From the NCBI RefSeq assembly GCF_016808095.1, contig NC_068975.1, positions 2,108,001 through 2,172,000 of the forward strand: DNA of 64,000 bases, given 5' to 3'. The notes under the pieces are model-generated. The model was not told where the DNA came from and made no database searches. It saw only the letters and a program-made list of their open reading frames with translations. Origin of the DNA: Vigna angularis. Its lineage: Eukaryota > Streptophyta > Magnoliopsida > Fabales > Fabaceae. Of the stretch, positions 12,169-23,746 are shown piece after piece (positions within the stretch are counted from its first letter, which is position 1; each line of letters starts with the position of its first letter). The position numbers and the translations under genes are program-made.

Positions 12169-12756
12169 TGTTTTGGATGTGAGGGACAGCGCTGGTCCTA
12201 CGTTTCCACGTTACTCTCTTCTCGTCTTCTGTACGTTAAAGATTTTCCGATGTCAAAGTCAATTGAGAGCTAAGGCGTTTTTCTCAGACAGTAATGAATG
12301 TGTAGTAAATGCAACCTCTCTACCACTCACCCTGGATCTGTATTTATAGTTTTCGCTATAGGCTTGGGATTAGTGAAAAGTTAATCACGGCCCAATTCAG
12401 CCCAAATAGCTTTTAAACCCTACTTACCTTAAACTAGGATGATTAGTAACACAGCTGGCCGCCCTCACGCGTCTTGTCCTTGAGACCGGCCGATCTTGAC
12501 GGGTCCCCGACCCGGGCAGCCGGCTTCGGGTGAGTTCTGAGTATGGGCGTGCGGGTGTCCGTCCTGCCATACATAACCTTTCACAATAGTGTGATCACAA
12601 GGTATATGGGCGGCCGCCCTACAATACCTAACCCTTCACCTCAATAGGTAGAAGTGTAGTTTCCTGGGTCTCATACGTTAATATGAGCGGCCGGTCCATT
12701 TGGTAATTCAATGACGTGGATGTCCTTCCGTACGACATCCGGTTCCTGCTGTTACA
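12169..12756 (-). mobile_element. Solo LTR (588 bp) inserted in the helicase pseudogene
   Basis: The segment starts TGTTTTGG, ends GCTGTTACA, and is flanked by a 5 bp duplication, GATTC, at 12164-12168 and 12757-12761. Removing it and one GATTC copy joins the helicase reading at ...GMES|LLVTP. A TATAAATAC box on the minus strand (12341-12350) sets the LTR direction. The interior is GC-rich with repeated GCGGCCGG-type motifs. No internal retrotransposon sequence remains, which fits LTR-LTR recombination. Confidence 0.9.
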
Positions 12757-14460
12757 GATTCCATTCCTGTTCTAGGATTATAGCTTTTCATCTTACAGAA
12801 TCCGGGATCAATGACATACTTGATCCCATCAATTGTCAATGACGTTTCTGCAATATTAGTTGCAAGGATCACCTTTCGTGCTCCTTCAGGAGTGGGTTCA
12901 AATATTTTAGCCTGTAATTCAGTTGGAAGATTGGCATATATAGGGCATATTATTAACTCAGCAATTTTAGTCCCCAACCGTCTAGTTCTATGCTTCAAGA
13001 TTTCTTCTGCTGTTTCAATTTCTTCTTGTTCGGTAAGGAATACCAATATATCTCCACGAGGTTGTTTCACATGGATTTGAAGCGTGGTGACAATAGCAGC
13101 ATCCAAGTAGTCAGCCTCAGGTGCTTCCGTGTAGTTTATTTCAACAGGATATCGTCTCCCTGGAATTCTGAATATTGGCGCAGAATCAAAGTAATCACTG
13201 AATTTCTCTGCATCAAGTGTAGCACTTGATATCAGCAACTTGAGATCAGGCCGGAATCGAGCAATATCCTTTACTAATCCAAACAAAATATCCGTTGAGA
13301 GTGTTCTTTCGTGAGCCTCATCCACCATCACAACACTATAACTTGCTAGATCAGGCTCACCAAGAAATTCCCTCAGTAACATTCCATCAGTCATATATTT
13401 CAGAATGGTTTTCTCTGATGTACAATCTTCAAAACGGATGGAGTAATCAACCTCATGTCCTAATTTAACACCCATTTCTTGAGAAACTCGGGCAGCAACA
13501 CTCATAGCTGCAACACGCCGTGGCTGAGTACATGCAATCATTCCATGCTTCGTGTATCCAACTTCATGAAGATATTGGGGGATCTGTGTTGTCTTTCCAG
13601 AACCAGTTTCTCCAACAATTACAAGTATCTGGTGATCATGAACCGCTTGGAGCAATTCATCCCGATAGTGGTACATGGGTAACTTTTTCCTCTCCTCCTG
13701 AAGTGCCTCCAAAGCTGACATTGCTCTGAACTTTTCAAGAGAATCTTCCGGCTCTTCATAATCAAACTTATCTCCCTCCATTACTGATGCCTTTATAAAA
13801 TCAATCTGGTCCTCAAACACATACTGATAATCATCAGAGACTTGTTTTTTATTCTTTGAACCATACTTCAGCCTTGCCTTTCCAATTTGATGTTCCTCCC
13901 AAGCCTCTTGTTCAGCAAATGGATTCATTTCATCCTCAGCATTTGGATCCCTGTAACGCTTCATACCCACAGAAAACCTCTTCTCCTGATTAACACCACC
14001 TTCCTCATCATAAGCATCTGGCATTCTATACTCATTCACATTGTCAGCCTCCTTTGTGCGCTTCTTCACAAGTTCATGGATCTCTTTCTTGTATCTCAGT
14101 TCACGATATTCTGCTTCCGAAAGCTTCACGCCTTCAAACAGATATTGCTCATCTTCTATTTCATCTCTTAGTTCTTCTAATTTCTTTTCCTCCCTTTTCT
14201 TCAAGTATTCTTGCCTTGAAACCTTTCTCAAAACTTGAATATCCTCCGGCTGTGTAGCACTAGATCTTCGAATTGCCTCTTCTTCCTCCTTTCGTAATAA
14301 TTTATGTTCAGTCAACTTCCGTGCCCCAGCTGCATCTCGATCTCTCATATCCTGCTCTAATTCTTCCTTCTCTCTTTGATCTTTCAACCTTTCTCCTTTA
14401 GATATATTTCCCTTCATCTCCCAATGAATTCGGGATTGTGAATTAACTGTGGAAGAACAA

Positions 14461-16105
14461 ACAAGAAACTTAGAACCAATTAGAATGAATTAGACTAATT
14501 CCAGTAAAGGAGTCCGGGTGAATAAATGAGTTAGGATTTTCTCTCTCTTGGGTCTCTTTTATATAGGTTTGATCTGGTTTAAATTCTGAATCTTCTCTTA
14601 ATAAAATCTTTTATTTTATATCTAATATTTTATATTTGATAATATATTTTTTAATTCAAAAAAATTAGATAAATATTATTTTTTTGGTGATATTTACTGA
14701 TAGAGTTAAATAAGTATTTAACAATGTTAAATAACATATTTTAAGATATATTTTCTTCAAATTATCTTTTAAAATATGTAACAGATTTAAACTTGTCCAA
14801 AATTACACAAAAGTCTAAAAATTTTCTTCGATTACACTTTAGCCTTTTCTTTTTTTTCAAATAAATTCAATCGTCACATATTCATTTTAAATGAATCGCA
14901 CATGAATCTCATCAAAATTTTAATATTTAAAGCATAAATATAAATATGCAAGGTTAAGGAGACGATGAAAGAGATGGATTAAACACATCAAGAAAACCAA
15001 ATAACACATAATTCATTTAATATTATAACTCAACACAATTTAAATCAAATTAATGAAAAGAGTCTATTTATTATGTATATTTCTTTTTTAAGAAAAACTC
15101 AATTGAAAATACTTAAAATCTAATAATCAAATTGAAATTTTCAAACAAATATAAAAACAAATATGAAAATCAACCTAGAATTTAAACCAATTATTTAATA
15201 TTCTTCTAAGACTATCTATAGTTAAATATTATTGTTCATTAGAATAATACTATATTAAGACTAGTGTGTGAGTAGGTTGATGATGGATCAAATATGAAAT
15301 ATATATCAAACTTTCACATGAACATATAATTGAGAAGTTAGTGATGTATAGAACCCTAATTACATAAATAAATAGTTCAAATTGTCACCAGACTTTCTGG
15401 AAATGACTAGGGTATATACAATCCTACGACTTACAATTTTCTATAAATATTTTTTTTCTTATTCATTTGTGTATTTTATTGTTTAAAAGTTAGGTCTGTG
15501 CTTCATGAACAAAACATCTAGAACGAGACGAGGTACTGTAATAGAAAAAAAAATCAAATTCAATTCAATGATGCGTATGGTTTTCGTTTGACTTTGAATG
15601 GCAATCAATGATTGACTACTACTTAGAATTAATATTTTCTTTTTCTTCTGTACGATAACTGGTTTATGGAATTCCTTTTTCTTTTGGTAATCAAAAAAGT
15701 GATTTTTTGCCAACAAGGTAAACTCACTTTCTGATGCATGTAAAAATGTGTTTAAACTTAGGGTTCATACTGTGTTTCTTTTATCTTTTTAATGTATCTA
15801 AAAAATAAAGATCAATGTGTTTCTTGATACTTTATTTTACAAAAATCAATAATATTAATAGAAAAATTATTAAATTTTTGTTAAGTTATCAATTTAGACT
15901 GTTTTCATGAAATAAAAAATGTAATTTTCTTTGGTACTTTTTTAGTGGTTAGCCTGTCAAGTCATTCTAACGGAAATAGACTGTAATTTTCAGTTAATCA
16001 CCAGAGAGATCAAAATAAATCAGATTATAAAACTTTTGTCGCTTGTATATACTTTGTTTATATCGGAGAGAAGAGATAAAAAAGTAAACAGAAAAAAAGT
16101 TGTTA
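14461..16105. other. AT-rich intergenic spacer
   Basis: No gene, RNA or complete element recognised. The first 120 bp hold the putative TATA box and leader of the helicase pseudogene (minus strand). Short open frames such as 15483-15716 have AT-biased composition and no recognisable product. Confidence 0.6.
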
Positions 16106-16109
16106 CTAT

Positions 16110-16450
16110 GGGTCTCGACAAAGCTTGGGTCTCGACAAAGCTCTCCGCGGTCGGTCGTCCTCCGTGGTCGGTCGACAAAGTTCTCCGCGGTCGGTCTCGA
16201 CAAAGCTATCCGCGTTCGGCCTCGACAAGCTCTTCTGCGTTCGGCCTCGACACAGCTCTTCGCAGTCGGTCTCGACAAAGCTATCCGCGTTCGACCTCGA
16301 CAAGCTCTTCTGCGTTCGGCCTCGACACAGCTCTCCGCGGTCGATCTCGACAAAGCTATCCGCGTTCGGCCTCGACAAGCTCTTCTGCGTTCGGCCTCGA
16401 CACAGCTCTCCGCGGTCGGTCTCGACAAAGCTGGCTGTTCGGTCTCGACA
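16110..16450. repeat. 75 bp higher-order tandem array built from three ~25 bp subunits
   Basis: Units containing CTCGACAAAGCTATCCGCG, CTCGACAAGCTCTTCTGCG and CTCGACACAGCTCTCCGCG follow one another. The 75 bp trio repeats about three times after a few single subunits. GC content is far above the surroundings. Because 75 is a multiple of 3, all six frames stay open, giving spurious ORFs on both strands (15994-16564). Confidence 0.9.
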
Positions 16451-16479
16451 ACCAAATAAGAAGACTGTGATTGAATGCT

Positions 16480-16872
16480 CCCATGAGTGATGGGCAAATA
16501 ATTGAAGGAGAAAGTGGAGGGTCCCTCCACCTCTAGTGCGCCAGCCATTACTAAACACCATCATTACCTTCTCAATGGACTGTGCATAAATAACTGATTA
16601 GGGAATATTCCCTAAAAGGAGATAAATAAGAGAAGGTATGCATCTTTTCTGATACAATGATAAACGGGTAAAGAACACATTCTGACTTGAGCGTCGGAGT
16701 TTTTCCATTGCAGGTCCACCCCATTACACCAGACACCGGCAGCAGGAAGAGAAGCAGTCGGAGACGAAGGGAGGAGCACGCATCAACAGCAGGAAGAGGA
16801 GTGTTTCGGGACTGTAGCGGCAGGAATCCTCTCCGTTCCAGTTCGGCAGAAACAAAAGTTAAAAGTAAATAG
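16480..16872 (+). mobile_element. LTR retrotransposon relic (Ty3-type LTR end and leader)
   Basis: The stretch around 16680-16730 (GACTTGAGCGTCGGAGT, then GCAGGT) closely resembles the same part of the intact LTR at 21025-21055 (AACTTGGGCGTCGGAGT, then GCAGGT). It is therefore an old Ty3/gypsy LTR fragment. The tandem array on its left may belong to the same element. No partner LTR was found. Confidence 0.55.
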
Positions 16873-17325
16873 TTTAGATTAAGAAAAAAAGAGTTAAAAG
16901 TATAATGTTGGTACTTGATAGTTGGTTTGTTGTATTTTAAAATAAATTTTAAATTAAAATAAAAAATTATTATAAATTCAATAAATAAAAATGCATATTT
17001 CAAATTAAAATATATTTATAAGATATCAAAATTTAATTTAAATTCTTAAATTGATTTATTATTTTAAATATTTATTTCTATAATATAAAAACATATATTA
17101 ATAAAATATTCAATTATTTTATTTTATCAATTATTTATTACCATATAAATTATATAAATAAAATATGAATAATATAAGTACTAAAATATTTATCAGTTTT
17201 CTACGAACATGTAAATTAAATGTTTATGCAAAATAAATCATAATAAAATCTTAATAAATATAATTAATTATTATTTCTAACATAATCATTTATCTATCTT
17301 TCTATTTCTATTTCTATTTCTATTT

Positions 17326-17381
<56 letters not shown>

Positions 17382-18103
17382 CTAATTATACTCTTACAAA
17401 TTGCAAATTAATTATCTGATTTTATATGGAAAAGTATATTGTTTATATAAAACCAATAGATATCTTGGAAGAAATATGGGCGGGGAAAAGACTCAAATTT
17501 TAAGATCCAATAATATAAATTGATATTGTTTTAAGTTTATTTAAAAGGATTTATTTGAAATTTAAATTTAAATTTTTGGATTTTAAATCCAATTCACTTA
17601 ACTGGATTTAGATTACACCATTTTTTGAATTTAAAAATTTAAATTTCAATCCATTTAATTGAATTTGGATTAGATTTATATTCTATTGTTTTTTGATTTT
17701 CAAAATCTAAATCCTGATCCACTTTATAATTTAAATAGTCTTTGGACTTACGGATTTTGTACAGCGGAATCCTGATCCACTTTATAATTAATAATCAAAA
17801 TAATAATTAAGCCTCGTTACAAAAAAAAAATGGAATTGAGGTGTACAGCGGAGTACATTCTTGCCAAATATAGACTGTTTACATAATCGCATGGGTGTTG
17901 CTCCCTAAGAGTACTTTCACAATTTATTTTTTTATAAACCTCTATTTATTAAAATATTCCACGTTTTCATATTATATATATATATATATATATTATTGTT
18001 TTTACTCTTAGGGGATGATATTGTTTGAAGGATTAATATTTTCCTTTCGTGTATATGTTTTCAAGTTGGTCTGTGGATATTAACAAAAATATTAAATGTA
18101 TAT
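16873..18103. other. AT-rich spacer with (TA)n microsatellites
   Basis: A TATTTC run followed by about 55 bp of (TA)n lies at 17295-17380, with a shorter (TA)n run near 17972-17992. No coding sequence or recognised repeat. Confidence 0.7.
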
Positions 18104-20094
18104 TGTAACATTCCAAAATATAATAATAAATCATATAATAGTAGTAACAGAAATAATAAAATAGAACAGTTATAGATTATGAGATATAAAATATAAATTT
18201 TACAGTCATCCAAAATAACCGTAGAATTTAAAACTTTTAAATATAAAAGAGTATTCCAAAATTATATGCTAAAATAAATAACCTAACTAAACTAAACAAA
18301 TGCATCATCGCCCTCCAAGGCCTGCTTTAGAGGCACCTCATTTCCCTCTGCTCACATCCATCGGATGATCATTGCAAAGAAAGAACACAAAACATACAAA
18401 ATACAAACAAAAGCAGAAGGGTGAGCTAGATATAAAGGAAAACATACAATTCAACAACACAACATACACAAGATAATTCAAGCAAAGTAACTAAATCAAA
18501 CATCCTAACATGTTATATTCTAGACTTGACTTGTCCAGACTTAGAATGATTGTCGAGCTATGGCGGGTCATGCCTCATGGTGGTCTTTACTGCTTTGCAA
18601 AACCATTGCCAATGAGTTTCACCCTACCACACTCACGAGGTTAGTTTGTACCACACCTTGGAGCATACTCGAAGCCTCCAAGACTAAGACCTCTTGCTAC
18701 TCCTCACGACATGGTTCAATCTTCTCTACTTGAGAATGAAAGACCATTCGAGTTTCAAGATAACCCCCAAGACTGAGCTCCTGCATTCATTCTAAACAAC
18801 TAGGAATCTCACCAAGAGATTCTATACTGAAGCTTACATTCACCACTTTGATTCACATACTTATACTTGGACCATGACTCGTAATCATACACCATATTTA
18901 TACATCATACAGGCTTTACAATTCATTCAGGTTCAGTGAACACAAGAAAGAAACAGGTGAACAATAACCTAGACCATTCGCACAACGCACACATTTGCAG
19001 AGCGAACTCAGAGGTTTCTCGCACAGCGACCCAACTCGCTGTGCGAATCCTCAAATAGAGGGTTTCAAGATAACCCTTATAACCATTCACACATCGATTA
19101 AACTTGTTATGCGAATATAAAGTGTTTATGGATCAATTTCTACTCCAAAACATCAAATTTATCAACTTAGAGACTCAAATCCCATTCTACCACTTTTGGC
19201 ACTATTTTCAGCCACTTAAGGACTCAAGCAAGTCCTAATTGACCTATCTAACCTATTCTAACTTATCAATACAACCTATAACTCCTAATTCAAAATTTCA
19301 CTACCCTACTTCCTCAAAACTTACTTAAAACTAGCATACTTTACTCAACTTTCTCATAAATCAATCTCATCCAGATTTTAACATTTCATCTAGTCTATAA
19401 CATCAGAATCATCATCTAAAATCAGTTCATATTCATAGTTTCTTCACACACACTTACAACAGCCACAATAATCACATTCATTATAACATCAAAGTCAATA
19501 ATTTAGCTCATTATATATATAACTAACATACTCTTCACACATGCACAATATAATTAACTAAACAGAGAAAAAATCAAGCTTCCCTTACCTTAGAAATATA
19601 CAGCCCAACTCAAGAAAACCCTAAATCGATGCTTGCACCGCAAGGTAACTCTAGGAAACCCTACAAATCACTAATTGGTGATAGAGAACAACTCTTAGAA
19701 CCTAAATTGAGTTGAGAATTGAAGAGGGAAACTACTAGATACATGCAAACAGAAACAATTGCATGATCAAGGTTAAAAAACGTACGGGGAAAAGGGAAAC
19801 ACGACTTACTGACTCAGAATAAGAAATTGATCGGTCTAGATTGTTGCCCTTGACACTAGGATCGTCTAGGCGCTTCCTGATCGTTAATCAGAGACTCCAA
19901 TCGTGAGAAAAGTTAGAGAGAAGGCAAAAAAAGAAAAGGAAATAGCATTTTAGAGAGATAGAGGTGATTTAGATAATGAATCGAGCTTTAGAAATTTCTA
20001 TTTATATTATAAGATTATTTTAAAAATAAAAATGTTCGTCTCATTATTTTAATATACTTATCTATTCTAATACTCTATTTTCTAAGTCCTTACA
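18104..20094. mobile_element. Possible long solo LTR or non-coding LTR-element relic
   Basis: The stretch starts TGTAACATTCC and could end CCTTACA at 20094. Flanks are TATAT (18099-18103) and TATCT (20095-20099), four of five matching. It has no ORF and reads like a plant retroelement LTR. No second copy is in the window, so the borders are inference. Confidence 0.4.
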
Positions 20095-20752
20095 TATCTT
20101 TAAATAGTTTTTTAACTTCAACGTTTATAAATTATATAATTTAGATTTATTGATTTTTTTTAGAATAAAATATGTTAATTACTATGAAATAAATTATTTA
20201 TTTAAATATTAAATAATTTTATATTTTAAAAATAGTAATATTGATAATATATCTTTTAGACGATTGTGATAAATATTATTTTTCGTTCAAAATTTGTTAA
20301 GATTTTTTAACTAATTTAATGATGTTTTTTCTTATTGATATTAGTCGATATTGCTTTCAATCGATGTTAACCATAATTATTTAGGTTCATATTGATGAAT
20401 TTATTTTACATTGTTATTGAATGAGGTTTTGTCCATAACTTTTCGATTGATATCAACTTAAAAGTTTTCCTAATTCATACTAGTCAAAACAAATTCTAAT
20501 TAATATTAGTTAAAAGTTTTCCAAGTCAACATTAATAAAAAACTAACAAGCTATTTGACAAGTAATGATATTGCCGTCGTTAATAAAACAAATAATTACA
20601 GACATTGACAAGAAAAAAATAACGACAGTGTACATCAATTAAAACAATCTAGTTCATAAAAATATTCTTTCTTAGAAAACCTTGACTTATGATGTCTAAT
20701 GAAGAATAATAGTTGTTTACAACAATATAAGAACGTAAAACGAAAAATAACT
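20095..20752. other. AT-rich spacer left of the gag-only element
   Basis: No gene or element recognised. Confidence 0.6.
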
Positions 20753-21193
20753 TGTATCGTATAAAATATTAACCGAACCGAACGGTTACAAACAACCAAC
20801 CGGATATTCAGGTAATCTGTTTATATTTTATTCTGTTTATATTTTATTGGGCTTATATCAACAGCTTAAGATCCATGAGGTAAATTATAAATACAAAGCC
20901 AAGGCCAAAGGCCAGGTACGTTCCGCTTACGCATTATTTACTCTACGTTATTCTCCAATACTCAGTAGTGATAAACATTCACTAAACATTCAACCAAGAG
21001 CCGAGGCTCTTCAAATCACACGCCTAACTTGGGCGTCGGAGTACCTTTTGCAGGTACATCCACCCTCGTTCAAAAGGAGACCGATCGGCTTGCGTCAACA
21101 CCGATCGACCAACAGCTGGAGTTTGGAGGCGAGCGAGCGGCACAGGCGCATCAACAGGTTAGTTTCTCGGTCCCAAAACCTTCCACCGAAACA
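20753..21193 (+). repeat. 5' LTR of the gag-only element
   Basis: Begins TGTATCG and ends CCGAAACA immediately before the PBS. The 20753-21170 part is repeated at 23747-24164 with one C/T difference, inside GTCAACACCGATC. Confidence 0.9.
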
Positions 21194-21212
21194 TTTTGGC
21201 GCCCACCGTGGG
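21194..21212 (+). promoter_or_regulatory. Primer binding site of the gag-only element
   Basis: TTTTGGCGCCCACCGTGG directly follows the LTR end, the usual form in plant Ty3/gypsy elements. The priming tRNA was not identified. Confidence 0.75.
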
Positions 21213-21230
21213 GCCGAGCGGCAAACCCAA

Positions 21231-22544
21231 ATGGTGACCACGAGGAGCATGGAGGAAGAGCAACACACCAGAGATTTGATAGCGCAGATGCAGGCGCAAA
21301 TACAGGCACAGGCCAGAACCATACAAGCACAAACGCACGCACAACAGGAGATGCAGCGACGACACGCAGAGGAAATTACAATGTTGAGAGCAGAACGAGG
21401 TCGTGTCGAGCGGTCAACTCAACACTCGGAGTCCACAGCCGATCGGGGTAACAACCAACACAATGATAACGCTGGAAGTCGTAATCAGCAGCCATCTCGG
21501 CATACTGACCCGAACGATCGGGGAAGAAGGGAACCGTCCCCCTTACGAACCGATCGGCCCTCCAGTCTGCTCCCTTTCACTGCGATCGTCATGCAAGCTC
21601 CAATGCCAGAGAAGAACCCTCCTGTATTGGATAAGTACGATGGCTCGACAGACCCCGACAATCATCTCAGGATTTTCACCAATGCAATGGTGTTCTACAC
21701 GGACAGTGATCCGGTTATGTGCAGAGCCTTCTCCTTATCACTCAAGGACGAAGCATTAGAGTGGTATAACACTCTTCCCCCAAACACGGTGGATTGCTTC
21801 GCCACTGTGGAAAATCTTTTTAAAAGGCAATACGCCTCCAATCGTAATCAGGAAGTAACGCCAGCAGAATTGGTAAATACTAAGCAGGAAAAGAAAGAAA
21901 CTTTGAAGGCCTTTATGAAAAGGTATATGGAAACTGCACGACGAGTCAAAGAGGTAAGTCAATCTTTTATCATCACCACTTTGCCTTCCTGTCTAAAACC
22001 AGGGTACTTTGCTGAGAAGTTGTATGCGCGACCCCCAAAAACAATGGAGGAGCTCCAAGAACGGATAGCCGAATTCATCCGCATGGAGGACATGCGAATT
22101 TCACAAAGAAAGCGACAACAAGAAACTGAGGCAAGTGGAGGTAGAAAGGACGGTAAACGACCGTTCGACAATAATGGTAAAAGCGGGGAGTTTTCCCGAA
22201 CATTTAAATTTAATCATTATACACCCCTCAACACACCTAGGGCAAAAGTTCTTGAAGAAGCTCTAAACGCTGAACTTCTCACACTCCAAACGAAACCATC
22301 TCCAAGATACGCAGATGAAAGGAAGCGCTGTCATTTTCATCAGAATCGTGGACATACTACAGAAGAATGCATTACGCTCAAAAACGAAATAGAACGTCTC
22401 GTTCGGGCAGGACACCTCCGTAAGTACATACAGGAAGCAAGAAGAAGTCCCGAACGAGCGTATCGGAAGAACGAACGAAGGCGAGACTATAGTCGTAGTC
22501 CTGCTCGCCATCGTGAACGATCGGTTCGCGGAGTTATAAACTGA
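21231..22544 (+). CDS. Gag polyprotein, free-standing
   Basis: 437 aa, starting at ATG 21231 just after the PBS; the open frame continues upstream into the LTR, but that part is not Gag. Residues about 10-65 are Gln/Arg/Glu-rich and probably coiled coil. Residues about 125-270 are the Retrotrans_gag domain (LDKYDGSTDPDNHL, then EALEWYNTLPP, then KQEKKETLKAFMKRY). Near residue 365 lies a zinc-knuckle-like CHFHQNRGHTTEEC, followed by an Arg-rich tail ending RSVRGVIN and a TGA. Gag forms the cytoplasmic particle that packages element RNA. Autonomous relatives continue past RGVIN towards protease; here the frame ends. The frame is intact with no internal stops, consistent with recent activity. 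Confidence 0.92.
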   Translation: MVTTRSMEEEQHTRDLIAQMQAQIQAQARTIQAQTHAQQEMQRRHAEEITMLRAERGRVERSTQHSESTADRGNNQHNDNAGSRNQQPSRHTDPNDRGRREPSPLRTDRPSSLLPFTAIVMQAPMPEKNPPVLDKYDGSTDPDNHLRIFTNAMVFYTDSDPVMCRAFSLSLKDEALEWYNTLPPNTVDCFATVENLFKRQYASNRNQEVTPAELVNTKQEKKETLKAFMKRYMETARRVKEVSQSFIITTLPSCLKPGYFAEKLYARPPKTMEELQERIAEFIRMEDMRISQRKRQQETEASGGRKDGKRPFDNNGKSGEFSRTFKFNHYTPLNTPRAKVLEEALNAELLTLQTKPSPRYADERKRCHFHQNRGHTTEECITLKNEIERLVRAGHLRKYIQEARRSPERAYRKNERRRDYSRSPARHRERSVRGVIN

Positions 22545-22699
22545 AAATAAGAATCCCAATCTCTATTTAATGTCACGTTTAAATTCTTGATTTAGACTTT
22601 TGTTATTTTACTAAACTTTCGTTATGCAATGAATAAAACCGAGCAATTCACGCTCGACCATCGGTTACCAATTTCGATCAAGAATTTCAGCTCAAAGCA

Positions 22700-23660
22700 G
22701 AGGTAAAACCCTCTCAAAGTCGAACGGTAAAGCCCGTTCCCTAGGAAGCACTCCTAGGTCGAAGACCGAGCGGTAAATCCCCCTCGGGCAAGAGGTAAAG
22801 CCCTCTCAACGACGAACGGTAAATCTCGTTCACTAGGAAACACTCCTAGCTCATAGCAGAGGTAAAACCCTCTCAACGACGAACGGTAAAGCCTGTTCCC
22901 TAGGAAGCACTCCTAGGTCGAAGACCGAGCGGTAAATCCCCCTCGGGCAAGAGGTAAAGCCCTCTCAAAGACGAACGGTAAAGCCCGTTCCCTAGGAAGC
23001 ACTCCTAGGTCGAAGACCGAGCGGTAAATCCCCCTCGGGCGAGAGGTAAAACCCTCTCGACAAATGTCGAAGGCCGAGAGGTAAATTCCTCTCGGTTCCT
23101 ATTGAAGGTCGAGCGGTAAATCCCGCTCGGTTAAAGGATGAAGGTCGAGAGGTAAAACCCTCTCGACAAATGTCGAAGGCCGAGAGGTAAATTCCTCTCG
23201 GTTCCTATTGAAGGTCGAGCGGTAAATCCCGCTCGGTTAAAGGTTGAAGGTCGAGAGGTGAAACCCTCTCGACAAATGTCGAAGGCCGAGAGGTAAATTC
23301 CTCTCGGTTCCTATTGAAGGTCGAGCGGTAAATCCCGCTCGGTTAAAGGTTGAAGGTCGAGAGGTAAAACCCTCTCGACAAATGTCGAAGGCCGAGAGGT
23401 AAATTCCTCTCGGTTCCTATTGAAGGTCGAGAGGTAAATCCCGCTCGGTTAAAGGTTGAAGGTCGAGAGGTAAAACCCTCTCGACAAATGTCGAAGGCCG
23501 AGAGGTAAATTCCTCTCGGTTCCTATTGAAGGTCGAGAGGTAAATCCCGCTCGGTTAAAGGTTGAAGGTCGAGAGGTAAAACCCTCTCGACAAATGTCAA
23601 AGGCCGAGAGGTAAATTCCTCTCGGTTCCTATTGAAGGTCGAGCGGTAGAACGCTTTCGG
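22700..23660 (+). repeat. Tandem array of short hairpins with covarying stems and GGTAAA-type loops
   Basis: About 30 short inverted repeats follow gag. Stem variants are GAGAGG/CCTCTC, GAGCGG/CCGCTC and GAACGG/CCGTTC, all enclosing TAAA plus one or two bases, with some CCTAGG..CCTAGG hairpins in between. From 23041 the array becomes regular: a 106 bp unit (starts 23041, 23147, 23253, 23359, 23465, 23571) with three hairpins each. Earlier units (22700-23040) are longer and less regular. Some later copies have one stem arm mutated (GAGAGG opposite CCGCTC). Changes in one arm are generally matched in the other, as expected of an RNA structure. Function unknown. Confidence 0.9.
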
Positions 23661-23746
23661 TTCCGCCAACGCAGCCTCCCCAAAACTCATCAGTCCTATA
23701 GTTAACCACGGCTAAAGCCGACCGCTTAACTCGGACTTGGGGGGCA

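Larger units (their letters stand above)
11050..14417 (-). pseudogene. DEAH-box splicing helicase (PRP2/DHX16, ESP3-like), truncated retrocopy-like pseudogene
   Basis: Minus-strand frame 14417-12757 runs through the coiled pre-helicase region and helicase motifs [10 protein letters not shown] (I), TQPRRVA (Ia), DEAH (II), SAT (III) and [12 protein letters not shown] (V). It is then cut by a solo LTR (12169-12756) and resumes with motif VI and the HA2 region until about 11544. These proteins remodel the spliceosome before the first splicing step. Lesions: homology starts mid-protein, so roughly the first 300 residues are absent; motif VI reads QSAGRSGR instead of QRAGRSGR; there is a frameshift after STQWC near 11588; a segment before ITSGFFPHSARL is replaced by a palindromic junction; and about nine residues after VTELKP are missing. 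No introns are seen, and A-rich sequence (minus strand) lies at 11050-11083, which suggests LINE-mediated retrocopying. A TATATAAAAG-like box near 14556-14569 could drive it. It cannot make a complete helicase. Confidence 0.85.

Noticed and set aside
11728..14257. Plus-strand ORFs opposite the helicase pseudogene
   Set aside because: Shadow frames of the conserved minus-strand helicase reading.
15994..16564. Arg/Ser-rich ORFs on both strands
   Set aside because: Period-75 tandem repeats keep all frames open; the peptides are products of repetition.
17320..17382. (TA)n run as a possible origin or matrix-attachment site
   Set aside because: A simple microsatellite, one of several in the window; no further sequence evidence for a function.
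20847..21230. N-terminal extension of the Gag frame into the 5' LTR
   Set aside because: The same frame starts in the 3' LTR copy (23841-24098), the extension lies in LTR and PBS sequence, and has no Gag similarity; ATG 21231 after the PBS is the sensible start.
22700..23660. CRISPR-like array of repeats
   Set aside because: The repeats are contiguous tandem units without unique spacers, lie in a plant retrotransposon between gag and the 3' LTR, and have no cas genes.
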